Made by a program: the position numbers and the translations under genes. The notes below the pieces were generated by a model. That model searched no databases. It worked only from the letters and a program-made list of their open reading frames with translations, and was not told the DNA's origin. A stretch of 64,000 nt of DNA from Alphaproteobacteria bacterium UBA6324 (GTDB taxonomy: Bacteria > Pseudomonadota > Alphaproteobacteria > CAAGCB01 > CAG-977): contig DJSW01000009.1 of NCBI GenBank assembly GCA_002439085.1, forward strand, positions 1 through 64,000, in the 5' to 3' direction. Of the stretch, positions 7,150 to 16,251 are shown piece by piece. How positions within the stretch are numbered: position 1 is the first letter of the stretch; each line of letters opens with the position of its first letter.

Positions 7150-8266
7150 GCATCTGCTGAAAGCCAAGCGGCTGGTTTTGAAAATCGGGTCGTCCCTGCT
7201 GGTGGACGAATCGACGGGGCGCGTGAAAAACACGTGGCTGAACGCTTTGGCGGACGACATTTTGGCCGCCCGCGAACGCGGCCAGCAAATCGTCATCGTC
7301 ACGTCGGGCGCGGGCGCGATCGGGCGGCGCGTGCTGGGGTTGCCGTCGGGCAAGCTTTTGCTGCCGCAAAAGCAGGCGGCGGCGGCCGTCGGGCAGATAC
7401 GGCTGGCGCATTATTATCAGGAGGTCTTGGCCGAACGCGGATTGAAAGTCGCGCAGATTCTGCTGACTTTGGACGATTCCGAAGACCGCAAGCGTTATTT
7501 GAACGCGCGCAACACGCTGAACACGCTGCTGGATCTGGGGGTGATTCCCGTGATCAACGAAAACGACACGGTCGCGACCAGCGAAATCAAAGTCGGCGAC
7601 AACGACCGTTTGGGCGCGCGCGTGGCGCAAATGGTCAGTGCGGACGCTTTGGTCATCTTTTCCGATGTCGAGGGGTTATATACCGCTAATCCGCGCAAGG
7701 ATCCGGCGGCGAAACTGATTCCCGTCGTCGAAAAAATGACGCCTGAAATCGAAGCGATGGCCGACGGCGCGGGATCGTCGGTCGGCACGGGCGGCATGGC
7801 GACGAAACTGATGGCCGCGCGCCTGTGTATGGAGGCGGGGTGCGACATGGCGATTGCGCTGGGTTCCGAACTGCATCCGCTGACCCGTATGGAAAAAACG
7901 GGCAAGGGCACTTGGTTTCTGGCGGACAAATCCCCCGTTTCGGCGCGCAAGGCGTGGATCGGCGGGTCGATCAAGCCGCGCGGCGCGCTGGTTTTGGATT
8001 CGGGCGCGGTCAAGGCATTGGACAAGGGAAAAAGCCTGTTGCCCGCGGGAATCAAGGCCGTCAGGGGCGAATTCGGCCGCGGCGACGCCGTCGTGTTGGA
8101 GGATGAAAACGGCGCGTTCCTCGGCAAAGGGTTGGTCGCCTATGATTCAAAGGACGCGGCGCTGATCGCGGGACGGCACAGTTCCGAAATCGAATCCGTT
8201 CTGGGGTATCACGGCGCGGACGAAATCATCCACCGCGACGATTTGTTTACGGAAAAAAGGCAGTGA
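7139..8266 (+). CDS. proB: glutamate 5-kinase
   Basis: 375 residues from ATG 7139; an in-frame TTG at 7130 is a less likely start. The amino-acid kinase domain shows LVLKIGSSLL, VTSGAGAIGRRVLG, NENDTVAT, VGDNDRLGARVA and GTGGMATKLMAA. A PUA domain follows from ~275. The enzyme phosphorylates L-glutamate in the first step of proline synthesis and is typically feedback-inhibited by proline. It overlaps obgE and is followed 1 nt later by proA, an alphaproteobacterial arrangement. Confidence 0.97.
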   Translation: MTNKHLLKAKRLVLKIGSSLLVDESTGRVKNTWLNALADDILAARERGQQIVIVTSGAGAIGRRVLGLPSGKLLLPQKQAAAAVGQIRLAHYYQEVLAERGLKVAQILLTLDDSEDRKRYLNARNTLNTLLDLGVIPVINENDTVATSEIKVGDNDRLGARVAQMVSADALVIFSDVEGLYTANPRKDPAAKLIPVVEKMTPEIEAMADGAGSSVGTGGMATKLMAARLCMEAGCDMAIALGSELHPLTRMEKTGKGTWFLADKSPVSARKAWIGGSIKPRGALVLDSGAVKALDKGKSLLPAGIKAVRGEFGRGDAVVLEDENGAFLGKGLVAYDSKDAALIAGRHSSEIESVLGYHGADEIIHRDDLFTEKRQ

Positions 8267-8267
8267 A

Positions 8268-9515
8268 ATGAAAGAATTGATGCTTTCCATGGGCAAAAAG
8301 GCCAAAGCGGCCGCCCGCGTTCTGGCAACCGCGGCGCCGGAGTTGAAAAACAGGGCTTTGACCGCGGCCGCGCGGGCGATCCGTGACGAATCGGACGCGA
8401 TTTTGGCGGCGAACAAAGCCGATATGGACGCTTTGCCCCCCGAAACGTCGCCCGCGATGCGCGACCGTTTACTGTTGACGCCCGAACGCGTCGAAGCGAT
8501 GGCGAAAGGCATTGACGAAATCGCCGCCTTGCCCGATCCCGTCGGCCGCGTGCTGGCCGAATGGACGCGCCCGAACGGGCTGCGGATTTCCCGCGTGGCC
8601 GTTCCGCTGGGCGTGATCGGCGTCATTTACGAAAGCCGCCCGAACGTCACCGCCGACGCGGGCGCGCTGTGTTTCAAATCCGGCAACGCCGTCATTTTGC
8701 GCGGCGGATCGGAAAGCTTTCATTCGTCGTCGAAAATCGCGGAATTGCTGCACAAGGGGCTGGAATCCGCCGGATTGCCCGCCGACTGCATCCAATTCGT
8801 GCCGACGACCGACCGCGCCGCCGTGGGCGAAATGCTGAAGCTGGACGAATACATCGACGTCATCGTTCCGCGCGGCGGCAAATCGCTGATTCAGCGCATC
8901 ACGAACGAAAGCCGGATTCCGCTGTTCAAGCATTTGAACGGCATCTGCCACACCTACATTCACGAATCCGCCGATCCGGCCATGGCGGTCAAGGTCGTTT
9001 TGAACGCGAAAATGCGGCGCACGGGAACGTGCAATTCGACCGAAACGGTATTGTGCGACTCGGCCGTTTCCAAAACGATCCTGCCCGCCGTCATTGACGC
9101 TTTGATCGGCGCGGGATGCGAAGTGCGCGGCGACGGGGCGGTGCAATCCCTTGACGCCCGCGTCACGCCCGCGGTCGCCGAGGATTGGGACACGGAATAC
9201 CTCGCCCCGATCGTGTCGGTGCGCGTCGTCAAAGACATCGACGAAGCGATCGACCACATCGCGCGGCACAGTTCGCACCACACGGAATCCATTTTGGCCG
9301 GCGACGGCGCGGCGGCGGAAAAGTTTCTGAACGCCGTGGACAGCGCGGTCGTGATGGCGAACGCTTCGACGCAATTCTGCGACGGCGGCGAATTCGGTAT
9401 GGGGGCGGAAATCGGCATCGCGACCGGCCGCCTGCACGCCCGCGGGCCGATCGGCGCGGAACAGTTGACAACCTTTAAATATCAGGTGCGCGGTGCCGGT
9501 CAGATACGTCCGTAA
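8268..9515 (+). CDS. proA: gamma-glutamyl phosphate reductase
   Basis: 415 residues, the full family length. Recognisable elements are VIYESRPNVTADAGALCFKSGN, the NAD(P)H-binding region, the catalytic-cysteine segment MRRTGTCNSTETVL, and the C-terminal EFGMGAEIGIATGRLHARGP. It reduces gamma-glutamyl phosphate to glutamate semialdehyde, which cyclises on the way to proline. It follows proB directly; the nadD start lies inside its 3' end. Confidence 0.97.
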   Translation: MKELMLSMGKKAKAAARVLATAAPELKNRALTAAARAIRDESDAILAANKADMDALPPETSPAMRDRLLLTPERVEAMAKGIDEIAALPDPVGRVLAEWTRPNGLRISRVAVPLGVIGVIYESRPNVTADAGALCFKSGNAVILRGGSESFHSSSKIAELLHKGLESAGLPADCIQFVPTTDRAAVGEMLKLDEYIDVIVPRGGKSLIQRITNESRIPLFKHLNGICHTYIHESADPAMAVKVVLNAKMRRTGTCNSTETVLCDSAVSKTILPAVIDALIGAGCEVRGDGAVQSLDARVTPAVAEDWDTEYLAPIVSVRVVKDIDEAIDHIARHSSHHTESILAGDGAAAEKFLNAVDSAVVMANASTQFCDGGEFGMGAEIGIATGRLHARGPIGAEQLTTFKYQVRGAGQIRP

Positions 9516-10092
9516 AACAGTCGGCCTGCTGGGCGGGTCGTTCAACCCCGCGCACGACGGCCACCGGTACATCAGCCTGCAGGCGTTGAAACTGCTGGGC
9601 GTTGATGAAGTGTGGTGGCTGGTGTCGCCGTTGAATCCGCTGAAAGAAGCCAAAGATATGGCCTCTTACGACCGGCGCGTCGCGGTTGCCGAACAGGTGG
9701 CGAACCACCCCCGCATCAAAGTTTCCCGCATCGAACGGGAAATCGGCACGCGCTATACGGCCGACACGCTGGAAAAATTGAAAACGCTTTTCCCCGACAC
9801 GGCGTTTGTGTGGTTGATGGGGGCGGACAATTTGACGCAGTTTCACCGCTGGTACAAATGGCGTTCGATTATGCGCGCGGTTCCTATTGCCGTTTTCGCC
9901 AGAAAAAACTATGCTCTGAGGGCGTTGCACGGCAAGGCGGCGCGTTTGTACCGCCTGTACCGCCAAGACCCGCAAAACGCGCGCGATCTGGCCTTTACAA
10001 AGCCGCCGGCGTGGGTGTTTTTGCCGATTCGCAAACATCCGGCGTCGTCCACGGAAATTCGCAACAAAGGATTATTTAAAACAGGAGAATGA
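9493..10092 (+). CDS. nadD: nicotinate-nucleotide adenylyltransferase
   Basis: 199 residues from GTG 9493, overlapping proA by 23 nt. The nucleotidyltransferase signature GLLGGSFNPAHDGHRYIS (the HxGH-type site), WWLVSPLNPLK, TADTLEKLKTLFP, FVWLMGADNL and the ISSTxIR equivalent HPASSTEIR are all present. The enzyme adenylates nicotinate mononucleotide in NAD synthesis. In bacteria it is commonly followed by rsfS, as here. Confidence 0.95.
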   Translation: MPVRYVRKTVGLLGGSFNPAHDGHRYISLQALKLLGVDEVWWLVSPLNPLKEAKDMASYDRRVAVAEQVANHPRIKVSRIEREIGTRYTADTLEKLKTLFPDTAFVWLMGADNLTQFHRWYKWRSIMRAVPIAVFARKNYALRALHGKAARLYRLYRQDPQNARDLAFTKPPAWVFLPIRKHPASSTEIRNKGLFKTGE

Positions 10093-10095
10093 GTT

Positions 10096-10665
10096 ATGCC
10101 CGTTAAAAAGTCTGAAACCGCAACGGAAAAAGCCAAAAAAACGACCAAAACGGTCAAAGCCGCGAAAACGGTGAAAGCCGTCAAGGCCGACACGGAAAAA
10201 AAGGCCGCCAAAGCCGCTAAAAAGGAAATCAAGAAAACCGTCAAAAAAACGGTCAAAAAGATTCTGAAGGCCAAGGAAAAGAACGAAAAGCTGCTGAAAA
10301 AAGCCGCGAAACCCAAGGAAAACGCCGAAGAACGCAAAATCGTCGATCTGATCGTCAAAACGTTGGAAAGCGGCAAGGGCGAAGACATCGTCGTCATCAA
10401 CTTGACGGGTAAAACCGCGATCGCCGACTATCTGGTCGTCGCGACCGGCCGCGCGCCGCGTCATGTCACGGCTTTGGCCGAACAGGTGCAGCTGCGCCTG
10501 AAAAAAACGGGCGTTCCCGCGTCGATCGAAGGCGGAGATGTCGGCGATTGGGTGATTGTGGACGCGGGCGACGTGATCGTTCACGTTTTCCACCCCGAAA
10601 CGCGCGAACTCTATTGCATCGAAGAACTGTGGGGCGAAGAAACGCCGCGCCGTTTGAAAAAGTAA
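10096..10665 (+). CDS. rsfS: ribosomal silencing factor RsfS with long lysine-rich N-terminal tail
   Basis: 189 residues. The RsfS/Iojap domain occupies ~78-180: KIVDLIVKTLESGKGEDI, IADYLVVATGRAPRHV, GDWVIVDAGDVIVHVFHPETRELY and a short tail. It binds L14 and blocks subunit joining when nutrients are scarce. The first 75 residues are unusual: 29 are lysine, the rest mostly Ala, Thr and Val, like an H1-type histone tail (KKTVKKTVKK). Typical RsfS proteins of ~110-150 residues lack this. It lies 3 nt after nadD; its stop overlaps the rlmH start by 1 nt. Confidence 0.93.
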   Translation: MPVKKSETATEKAKKTTKTVKAAKTVKAVKADTEKKAAKAAKKEIKKTVKKTVKKILKAKEKNEKLLKKAAKPKENAEERKIVDLIVKTLESGKGEDIVVINLTGKTAIADYLVVATGRAPRHVTALAEQVQLRLKKTGVPASIEGGDVGDWVIVDAGDVIVHVFHPETRELYCIEELWGEETPRRLKK

Positions 10666-11123
10666 TGGACATCGTCATCGCCTGCATCGGGCATATGAAA
10701 TCGGGGTCGGAGCTGGATCTGTTGTCGAAATACGTCAAACAGACGCGCTGGAACGTTGTCGTGCGCGAATTTGAAGACAAGAAATCCGGTTCCGCCCTTG
10801 AACGCAAAAAGCGCGAGGGCGAGTTGCTGTTGTCCGCCGTTCCCGCGGGGGCGAAGATCATCGTTTTGGACGAACGCGGCAAAATGACGGGATCGGAGGC
10901 GTTCGCGCATAAACTGGGCGCGTGGCAGGACGCGGGCGTTCCGGCCGTCGCCTTTTTGATCGGCGGCGCGGACGGACACACGGACGAGGTCAGACAGCGG
11001 GCGGATTACCTGCTGGCGTTCGGGGAAATGACGTGGCCGCATATGTTGGTGCGCGTGATGCTGAGCGAACAGATTTACCGCGCCAAAACGATTTTGGACG
11101 GCCACCCGTACCACCGCGCGTAG
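10665..11123 (+). CDS. rlmH: 23S rRNA pseudouridine-1915 N3-methyltransferase
   Basis: 152 residues from ATG 10665. The protein begins MDIVIACIGHMKSG and contains the SPOUT/trefoil-knot SAM-binding segment AFLIGGADGHTDEVRQRADYLLAFGEMTWPHMLVRVMLSEQIYRA, ending HPYHRA, the conserved RlmH terminus. It methylates m3-pseudouridine 1915 in helix 69. It is the last gene of the rplU-rlmH run. Confidence 0.97.
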   Translation: MDIVIACIGHMKSGSELDLLSKYVKQTRWNVVVREFEDKKSGSALERKKREGELLLSAVPAGAKIIVLDERGKMTGSEAFAHKLGAWQDAGVPAVAFLIGGADGHTDEVRQRADYLLAFGEMTWPHMLVRVMLSEQIYRAKTILDGHPYHRA

Positions 11124-11143
11124 AACACAAATCCGGCGAAAGA

Positions 11144-11172
11144 AAAAACCCGCGCGGAAACACGGGGTTTTT
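11144..11172. terminator. bidirectional terminator between rlmH and the ATPase gene
   Basis: AAAAACCC (11144-11151) pairs with GGGTTTTT (11165-11172). A/T runs on both sides let it work for rlmH on the plus strand and for the convergent ATPase gene on the minus strand. Confidence 0.6.
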
Positions 11173-11188
11173 AAATGCTTGCGTTTTT

Positions 11189-12157
11189 TTAAACGGAATC
11201 GGGATCGCGGAACAGGGGCTTTCCTTGGAACATACGCGCGGATTGCGATTCCATCAACGTTCCCAACGAGATTTGGCGGTCGCGGATGCTGACGCGCAGC
11301 TGGTCGGCCGCCGTCGGATCGGGGTTGGCGAACGCGAACCGGACTTCGGGGAACATGGTTTTGATGCCCTGCAGTTTCTGGTGGATGACGCCCAAAATGC
11401 CGCGTCCCAGCAGGTCGGCCGCCAATTCTTCGCTCAGATCCGCGCTCATCGCGTATTTGATGACGGAGTTCAGCGCGTCCTCGACGCTGTTGGCGTGAAT
11501 CGTCGATAACACCAAATGGCCGGAGGTCGCCGCGCGCAGAATCTGGCTGGCGCAGTCGGGGGTGCGGATCTCGCCCACCAGAATGTAGCGCGGACGGCAA
11601 CGCAGGGCGGATTTCAGCGATTCGCCCCAATCGTTGTTGTCGGGTTCGGTTTGTTTGCACATTCCCAAACCGCCGCGTTTGGATTGGTAAATCCCGTCCA
11701 AAGGCATTTCGGGAGGGTCTTCGATCGTATAGGCGTATCCGCCCTCGCGTTCCAAAAACTTGCGCATCAGGCAGGAAATGGATGTCGTTTTCCCCGCGCC
11801 GGTGGGACCCGCCCACAAAATCAATCCGGATTCGCGGTTCAGTGAAATCAGGTGGTTCGTGACGGCTTCGGGCAGTCCCAGCCGCGCGACGTCCGGCGTT
11901 TTGCGCGGCATCCGGCGGGCGGAATACATGATGCCCGTCAGGGTCGCGACGCGTTCGACACGGTACATTGTGGAACCGTAGGCCATGGAATAGCTTGACC
12001 GACCGGTGTAGGAACGTTCCAGCGCGTCGTGAAATTCCTTGGCGTCATCGACTTCCAACACTTTCAGCCCGAAACGGGTTTCGCCGTCGTGGACGTACAG
12101 GATGTTTTCGGGCGTGTACCAAATGTCTGAAAAAAGTTGTTCGTCAATCGTAGCCAT
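11189..12157 (-). CDS. PilT/DotB/VirB11-superfamily secretion ATPase
   Basis: 322 residues. A short N-terminal domain (1-100) is followed by a RecA-like ATPase core: Walker A GPTGAGKTT (117-125), an Asp-box region YAYTIEDPPEMPL, RPRYILVGEIRTPD as Walker B (about 179-191), and a His box SGHLVLSTIHANS (202-214). The features lie between PilT and DotB/VirB11 types. Such hexameric ATPases power type IV pili or secretion machines. No pilus or secretion gene lies nearby, so the machine it serves is unknown. Confidence 0.8.
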   Translation of the reverse strand: MATIDEQLFSDIWYTPENILYVHDGETRFGLKVLEVDDAKEFHDALERSYTGRSSYSMAYGSTMYRVERVATLTGIMYSARRMPRKTPDVARLGLPEAVTNHLISLNRESGLILWAGPTGAGKTTSISCLMRKFLEREGGYAYTIEDPPEMPLDGIYQSKRGGLGMCKQTEPDNNDWGESLKSALRCRPRYILVGEIRTPDCASQILRAATSGHLVLSTIHANSVEDALNSVIKYAMSADLSEELAADLLGRGILGVIHQKLQGIKTMFPEVRFAFANPDPTAADQLRVSIRDRQISLGTLMESQSARMFQGKPLFRDPDSV

Positions 12158-12220
12158 GTTTTCAATCCGGTTGATATATCTGAAAAAATATAAATCAAAA
12201 AAGGGTAAAAATGCAAGCGT

Positions 12221-13024
12221 TTACATTATATCCGCGCTTTTGCGCCGCGTCAGGGCGGCGAAAACGAACAGGACGGCGCAGGCGATTTCCATCGACGGGG
12301 CGGCCGGCGTGTCGAACAAAATCGAACAGGTCAGACCCGCGCAAACGCACAAAACACCGGCGAAGGCGGCGTAAACGGCCATCCTTTCGGGTGTTTTCGC
12401 GAAAAACCGCGCGGCGGCCGGCGGGATGATCAGCAATGCGGACACCAGTAGCAAACCGGTCGTTTTCAGCGACAAAGCGACGAACAGCGCCGTCACCGTC
12501 ATGAAAACGGCGGACTGGCGGCCGGTTGAAACGTTTTCGGATCGCGCGACATCGGGCATCAGCGCGGTGAAAATCTGCTTGTTCCAATTCGCCGCCAGCA
12601 GTATGGCGCACAACGATCCCGTCGCCGCGATGAAGATCAGATCCCCGTTCGTCACGGACAAAACGTCGCCGAACAGATAGGCGGTCAGGTCGGTGCGCAC
12701 CTGCGGCATCAGGGACAGGCCGACGACGCCCGCGCACAGCGCCGTCTGTCCGATGATCAACAGCAAAATGTCGGTGCCGATGACGAATTTGTCCGATATC
12801 GCGCCCAACAGCAGCGCCGTCAGGCACACGACGACGGCGACGCCGGCGTTCTGGCCGATTCCCAGCGCGATCCCCAGCAGCACGCCGGCCAGCGCGGAAT
12901 GGGACAGCGTGTCGCTGAAAAACGCCATGCGCCGCCAAATCATCAAACATCCGACGGGACCGGCCAGAACGGCGGTGGCGACGGCGGCGGCCAAAGCGCG
13001 CAAGACAAAGGGTTCAGTCCACAT
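12221..13024 (-). CDS. znuB: zinc ABC transporter permease
   Basis: 267 residues from ATG 13024, preceded by GGGAG at good spacing (GTG at 13033 is also in frame). It is an ABC-3 family integral membrane protein with about eight to nine hydrophobic segments. Diagnostic stretches are GPVGCLMIWRRMAFFSDTLSHSALAG and LLLVSALLIIPPAAAR. It should form the channel for Zn2+ import together with ZnuC and the periplasmic ZnuA. It overlaps znuC by 11 nt. Confidence 0.9.
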   Translation of the reverse strand: MWTEPFVLRALAAAVATAVLAGPVGCLMIWRRMAFFSDTLSHSALAGVLLGIALGIGQNAGVAVVVCLTALLLGAISDKFVIGTDILLLIIGQTALCAGVVGLSLMPQVRTDLTAYLFGDVLSVTNGDLIFIAATGSLCAILLAANWNKQIFTALMPDVARSENVSTGRQSAVFMTVTALFVALSLKTTGLLLVSALLIIPPAAARFFAKTPERMAVYAAFAGVLCVCAGLTCSILFDTPAAPSMEIACAVLFVFAALTRRKSADIM

Positions 13025-13769
13025 ATTCCACACTCCCGTCCGGCAAATGGCGGTGGTCGTGGTGATGCCGGTACACGGCCAACGCGGGGCGATCCCCGTA
13101 CAAACGCCCGTATTCGGGCAGGCTGACGATTTCGTCGGGCGCGCCGCTGCAGCAGATGTGGCGGTTGACGCACAGTACCCGATGCGATCCGGCCATGACG
13201 ATGTGCAGGTCGTGCGACACCATGACGATCGCGCATTTTTCCGTTTGGTTCAGCGAATCCAGCAGGGCGTAGAACCGTTCTTCGCCGACGGGGTCGAGCC
13301 CTTGCGCCGGTTCGTCCAGAATCAGCAAATCGGGGTGTTTCAGCAACGTTCTGGCCAGCATGACGCGCTGGGTTTCCCCGCCGGACAGCGGATGCACGCT
13401 TTTATCCAGAAAATCGGGCGGCAATCCGGTCAGGTTCAGCGCGGCGGCCAGTTCGTCGTCGTTATAGTATTTATCCAGACACAAAAAACGGCGCACGGTG
13501 ACGGGCATGGCGCGCGACAGGTTTGTTTTTTGCGGCACATAGCCGGTTTTCAACCCCGCTTTGCGTTCGACGACGCCTTTGTCGGGGCTTAACACGCCCA
13601 ATATCACTTTCAGCAGGGTCGTCTTTCCCGCGCCGTTCGGACCGATCAGCGTCAATATCCGCCCCGCCGGAATGTCGAAAGAGATGTCCTCCAGCACGGT
13701 TTTGCCGCCCAGTGTGACGCCGACGTCTTTCAGTCGGACGAGAATGTCGTTTCGCGAATTGTCAAACAT
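13014..13769 (-). CDS. znuC: zinc ABC transporter ATP-binding protein
   Basis: 251 residues. Walker A GPNGAGKT (43-50), the Q loop in GYVPQKT, signature LSGGE (128-132), Walker B LLILDEP (148-154) and the H loop VMVSHDLH are intact. The C terminus is histidine-rich (YRHHHDHRHLPDG), typical of zinc-transporter ATPases and possibly metal-sensing. It is transcribed divergently from znuA, with 69 bp between the starts; I saw no convincing Zur palindrome there. Confidence 0.93.
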   Translation of the reverse strand: MFDNSRNDILVRLKDVGVTLGGKTVLEDISFDIPAGRILTLIGPNGAGKTTLLKVILGVLSPDKGVVERKAGLKTGYVPQKTNLSRAMPVTVRRFLCLDKYYNDDELAAALNLTGLPPDFLDKSVHPLSGGETQRVMLARTLLKHPDLLILDEPAQGLDPVGEERFYALLDSLNQTEKCAIVMVSHDLHIVMAGSHRVLCVNRHICCSGAPDEIVSLPEYGRLYGDRPALAVYRHHHDHRHLPDGSVEYVD

Positions 13770-13838
13770 GATATCATCCGGTGTCAGGTCTTGTTTTTCC
13801 TGTCATAGCGTAATACACCTGAAAGGGAAAGGGGATAA

Positions 13839-14726
13839 ATGATGTTCTTTGCCATTCTTTCGTTCATATTGTTGTTCGCCGCGCGTCCGGCCGATGCCGT
13901 TCCGGCCGTTGTCGCGTCGATCGCGCCGGTTCATTCGGCCGCCGCCGCCGTCATGGACGGGATCGGCACGCCGGAATTTCTGCTGAATCCCGCCGTTTCC
14001 GTGCATGATTATCATTTGAAACCGTCGGATATGCGCCGTTTATCGCGGGCGGATGTTTTGTTTTGGGGCGGCGCGCCGCTGGAATCTTTTTTGCAAAAGC
14101 CGATAGAGGCGGCTGGTTTGACGGATAAAAACGTCGCGCTGTTGTCCGATTCGCGCCTGACGGTTCTGCCCGCGCGCGGCGGCCACGGGGCGACGGCGGA
14201 CGGCCATTTCTGGCTGATGCCGGAAAATATGGCGCAAACGGCGCGGATCATCGCGGAAAAGCTGGCGGCGCTGGATCCCGAAAACGCGGCGGCGTACAAA
14301 AAAAACGCCGAGGATTTTGCCAAACGGACGGCGGATTTGAAACAAACCGGCCGCCGGAAACTGGCGCCGTATTCGGGGATGCCTTACGTCACTTTTCACG
14401 ATGCGTATCAATATTTTGAAAAAAGCTTCGGCTTGACGCCGGTCGGATCGGTGCACGTCGATTCGCACCACGCGTCCGGAATCGGCCGGATGGCGGAGTT
14501 GCGCGAAAAAATGCGGCAAGCGGGGCGTTTATGCCTGTTTTCAGAACCGCAGTTTTCTGATAAAAGTGAAAGGATCGTCGCGCAGGATCTGCCCGTCGTG
14601 ACCGCGACACTGGATCCGATCGGGGCGGAATTGACGGCGGGAAAGGGATTTTACGGGGATTTGATGAACGCGTTGTTCGATTCGTTTTCCGGATGTTTTT
14701 CAAAGTTGCGGGAACAAGGGGAGTGA
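13839..14726 (+). CDS. znuA: zinc ABC transporter substrate-binding protein
   Basis: 295 residues with an N-terminal signal peptide (cleavage expected after PADA, about residue 20). Metal-ligand regions of cluster A-I proteins are visible: VHDYHLKPSDM, DGHFWLMPENM, VTFHDAYQYFEKSFGL, and the final acidic ligand in VVTATLDPIGAEL. The long His-rich loop of Gammaproteobacterial ZnuA is absent. It captures zinc in the periplasm for ZnuBC. The start is ATG 13839 or the adjacent ATG 13842. The Memo-AMMECR1 fusion begins 4 nt after its stop, indicating co-transcription. Confidence 0.9.
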   Translation: MMFFAILSFILLFAARPADAVPAVVASIAPVHSAAAAVMDGIGTPEFLLNPAVSVHDYHLKPSDMRRLSRADVLFWGGAPLESFLQKPIEAAGLTDKNVALLSDSRLTVLPARGGHGATADGHFWLMPENMAQTARIIAEKLAALDPENAAAYKKNAEDFAKRTADLKQTGRRKLAPYSGMPYVTFHDAYQYFEKSFGLTPVGSVHVDSHHASGIGRMAELREKMRQAGRLCLFSEPQFSDKSERIVAQDLPVVTATLDPIGAELTAGKGFYGDLMNALFDSFSGCFSKLREQGE

Positions 14727-14730
14727 TCCG

Positions 14731-16251
14731 GTGCGTTTTTTTACGGTTTTGATCTGTTGCCTGTGTCTGGTTTCGCCCGCCGCCGCGCGGGACGGCATGG
14801 TGCAAAAAATCCGCTATCCCGTCGCGGCGGGGACGTTTTATCCGCGCGATCCCGTCGAATTGGCGAAAAAAACAAAGGATTTGATCGACGCCGCCGACCG
14901 CCGGCTGCGCCTGCCCGCCGCCGAAATCCCCAAGGCGATCGTCGTTCCCCACAACCTGTTTTATTTTTCCGGCGACACCGCGGCGGCCGGATACGCGGCC
15001 TTGCGCCGGCTGAAACCGTTTGTCAAACGCGTCGTGCTGATCGGATCGTCGCATCAGGGCAAATATTTCGGCATATCGCTGTCGGGGGCGCGGTATTGGG
15101 AAATGCCCGACCGCCGGTTCGAGGTGGATCGGGAGCTGACGCAAAAGCTGATAAAAATTCAGGGCATCGACTTTGACGACGCCGCGCACGAAGCCGAATC
15201 GTCGCTGGAAGTCCAGTTGCCTTTCGTTTCCGCCGTTTTCAACAAGGACGTTAAAATCGTCCCCGTTTTGGTCGAAGACGCCAGCACGGAACAGATTTCC
15301 GATTTGATGGACGCCGTGTGGGGCGGACCTGAAACCGTCGTGATCGTTTCGACGGATATGGCGGCGGGCAAGGACGCGGAAAAGGTAGCGGCCGATGTCG
15401 CCAACACGGCAAAATTGATGGAACGCGAAGAGTATTCCAAAATCAAAAAGCGGCATTTCTGCGCCTCTTTGCCGGTTGTCGGGTTGTTGGCGTATGTTCG
15501 GGAAAACGGTTTTTCCGTGCAAACGATCGAAACGACGACCACGGCGGACGCCGCGCTGCAAATGGACAAAACGGTCGGATTCGGCGCGTTCGGCGTTTAC
15601 GAAACGGACGGCGGCGCGCAAACGGATCGGGTGCAGATGGAAAACGTTTTGCAGGCCAATCAGGAATCGCTGTTGCGTGTCGCGGCGCAGTCGATCGTGT
15701 CCGGTTTTGAACGCGGCCGTCCCCTGCGCGTGCGGGAAACGCGCTATCCCGAAGAATTGCGCCAGAAGGCGGCGACTTTCGTCAATATTTACTATAACGG
15801 CGCCCTGCGGGGCAGCGCGGGGTCGGAGGAACCGGAACGGTCGATTCTGGACGATGTCGCCGAAAACGCCTACGCGGCCGCTTTTTCGGATTTCCGGTTC
15901 ATTCCGCTGACCGAAGAGGAGTTTAAAAAGGCCGAAATCTCGATTTCCATTCTGACGCGGCCGACGCCCGTCCGTTTTGAAACCGAAGAGGAGCTGTTGG
16001 CCAAAATACAGCCGGAACGCGACGGGCTGATCCTGCGCGAACGGGCGAACAAAGCGCTGTTCCTGCCGCAGATTTGGCAGACTTTTCCGTCGCCGCGGGA
16101 TTTTTTGGCGCATTTGAAACAAAAGGCCGGATTGTCCATGGATTACACGTCGCCGACATTGAAAGTGTACCGTTTCGACGTGATCGACATCAACAGCGGT
16201 GATTTGGAGGATCCGGCGTCAATCTGGCTGCCGAAAGGGGGAAAACGATGA
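14731..16251 (+). CDS. exported Memo-AMMECR1 fusion (AmmeMemoRadiSam B and A)
   Basis: 506 residues from GTG 14731. A signal peptide (MRFFTVLICCLCLVSPAAA) is followed by a Memo-like domain (about 25-295; IRYPVAAGTFYPRDP, VVPHNLFYFSG, LIGSSHQGKYFG, SSLEVQLPFVSAV, VIVSTDMAAG) and an AMMECR1 domain (about 310-500; REARYPEELRQKAATFV-like, IRGxxG region reading LRGSAGSEEPERSI, ISILTRPTPV, DGLILRERANKALFLPQIW, FLAHLKQKAGL). Several Memo metal-ligand positions look changed (SS and AA where His is usual). Secretion signals are unusual for these families. It follows znuA by 4 nt and overlaps mutT by 4 nt. Biochemical role unknown. Confidence 0.78.
   Translation: MRFFTVLICCLCLVSPAAARDGMVQKIRYPVAAGTFYPRDPVELAKKTKDLIDAADRRLRLPAAEIPKAIVVPHNLFYFSGDTAAAGYAALRRLKPFVKRVVLIGSSHQGKYFGISLSGARYWEMPDRRFEVDRELTQKLIKIQGIDFDDAAHEAESSLEVQLPFVSAVFNKDVKIVPVLVEDASTEQISDLMDAVWGGPETVVIVSTDMAAGKDAEKVAADVANTAKLMEREEYSKIKKRHFCASLPVVGLLAYVRENGFSVQTIETTTTADAALQMDKTVGFGAFGVYETDGGAQTDRVQMENVLQANQESLLRVAAQSIVSGFERGRPLRVRETRYPEELRQKAATFVNIYYNGALRGSAGSEEPERSILDDVAENAYAAAFSDFRFIPLTEEEFKKAEISISILTRPTPVRFETEEELLAKIQPERDGLILRERANKALFLPQIWQTFPSPRDFLAHLKQKAGLSMDYTSPTLKVYRFDVIDINSGDLEDPASIWLPKGGKR

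Noticed and set aside
13770..13838. Zur-binding site between znuC and znuA
   Set aside because: No convincing palindrome of Zur type was found in the 69-bp gap, so no operator is claimed.
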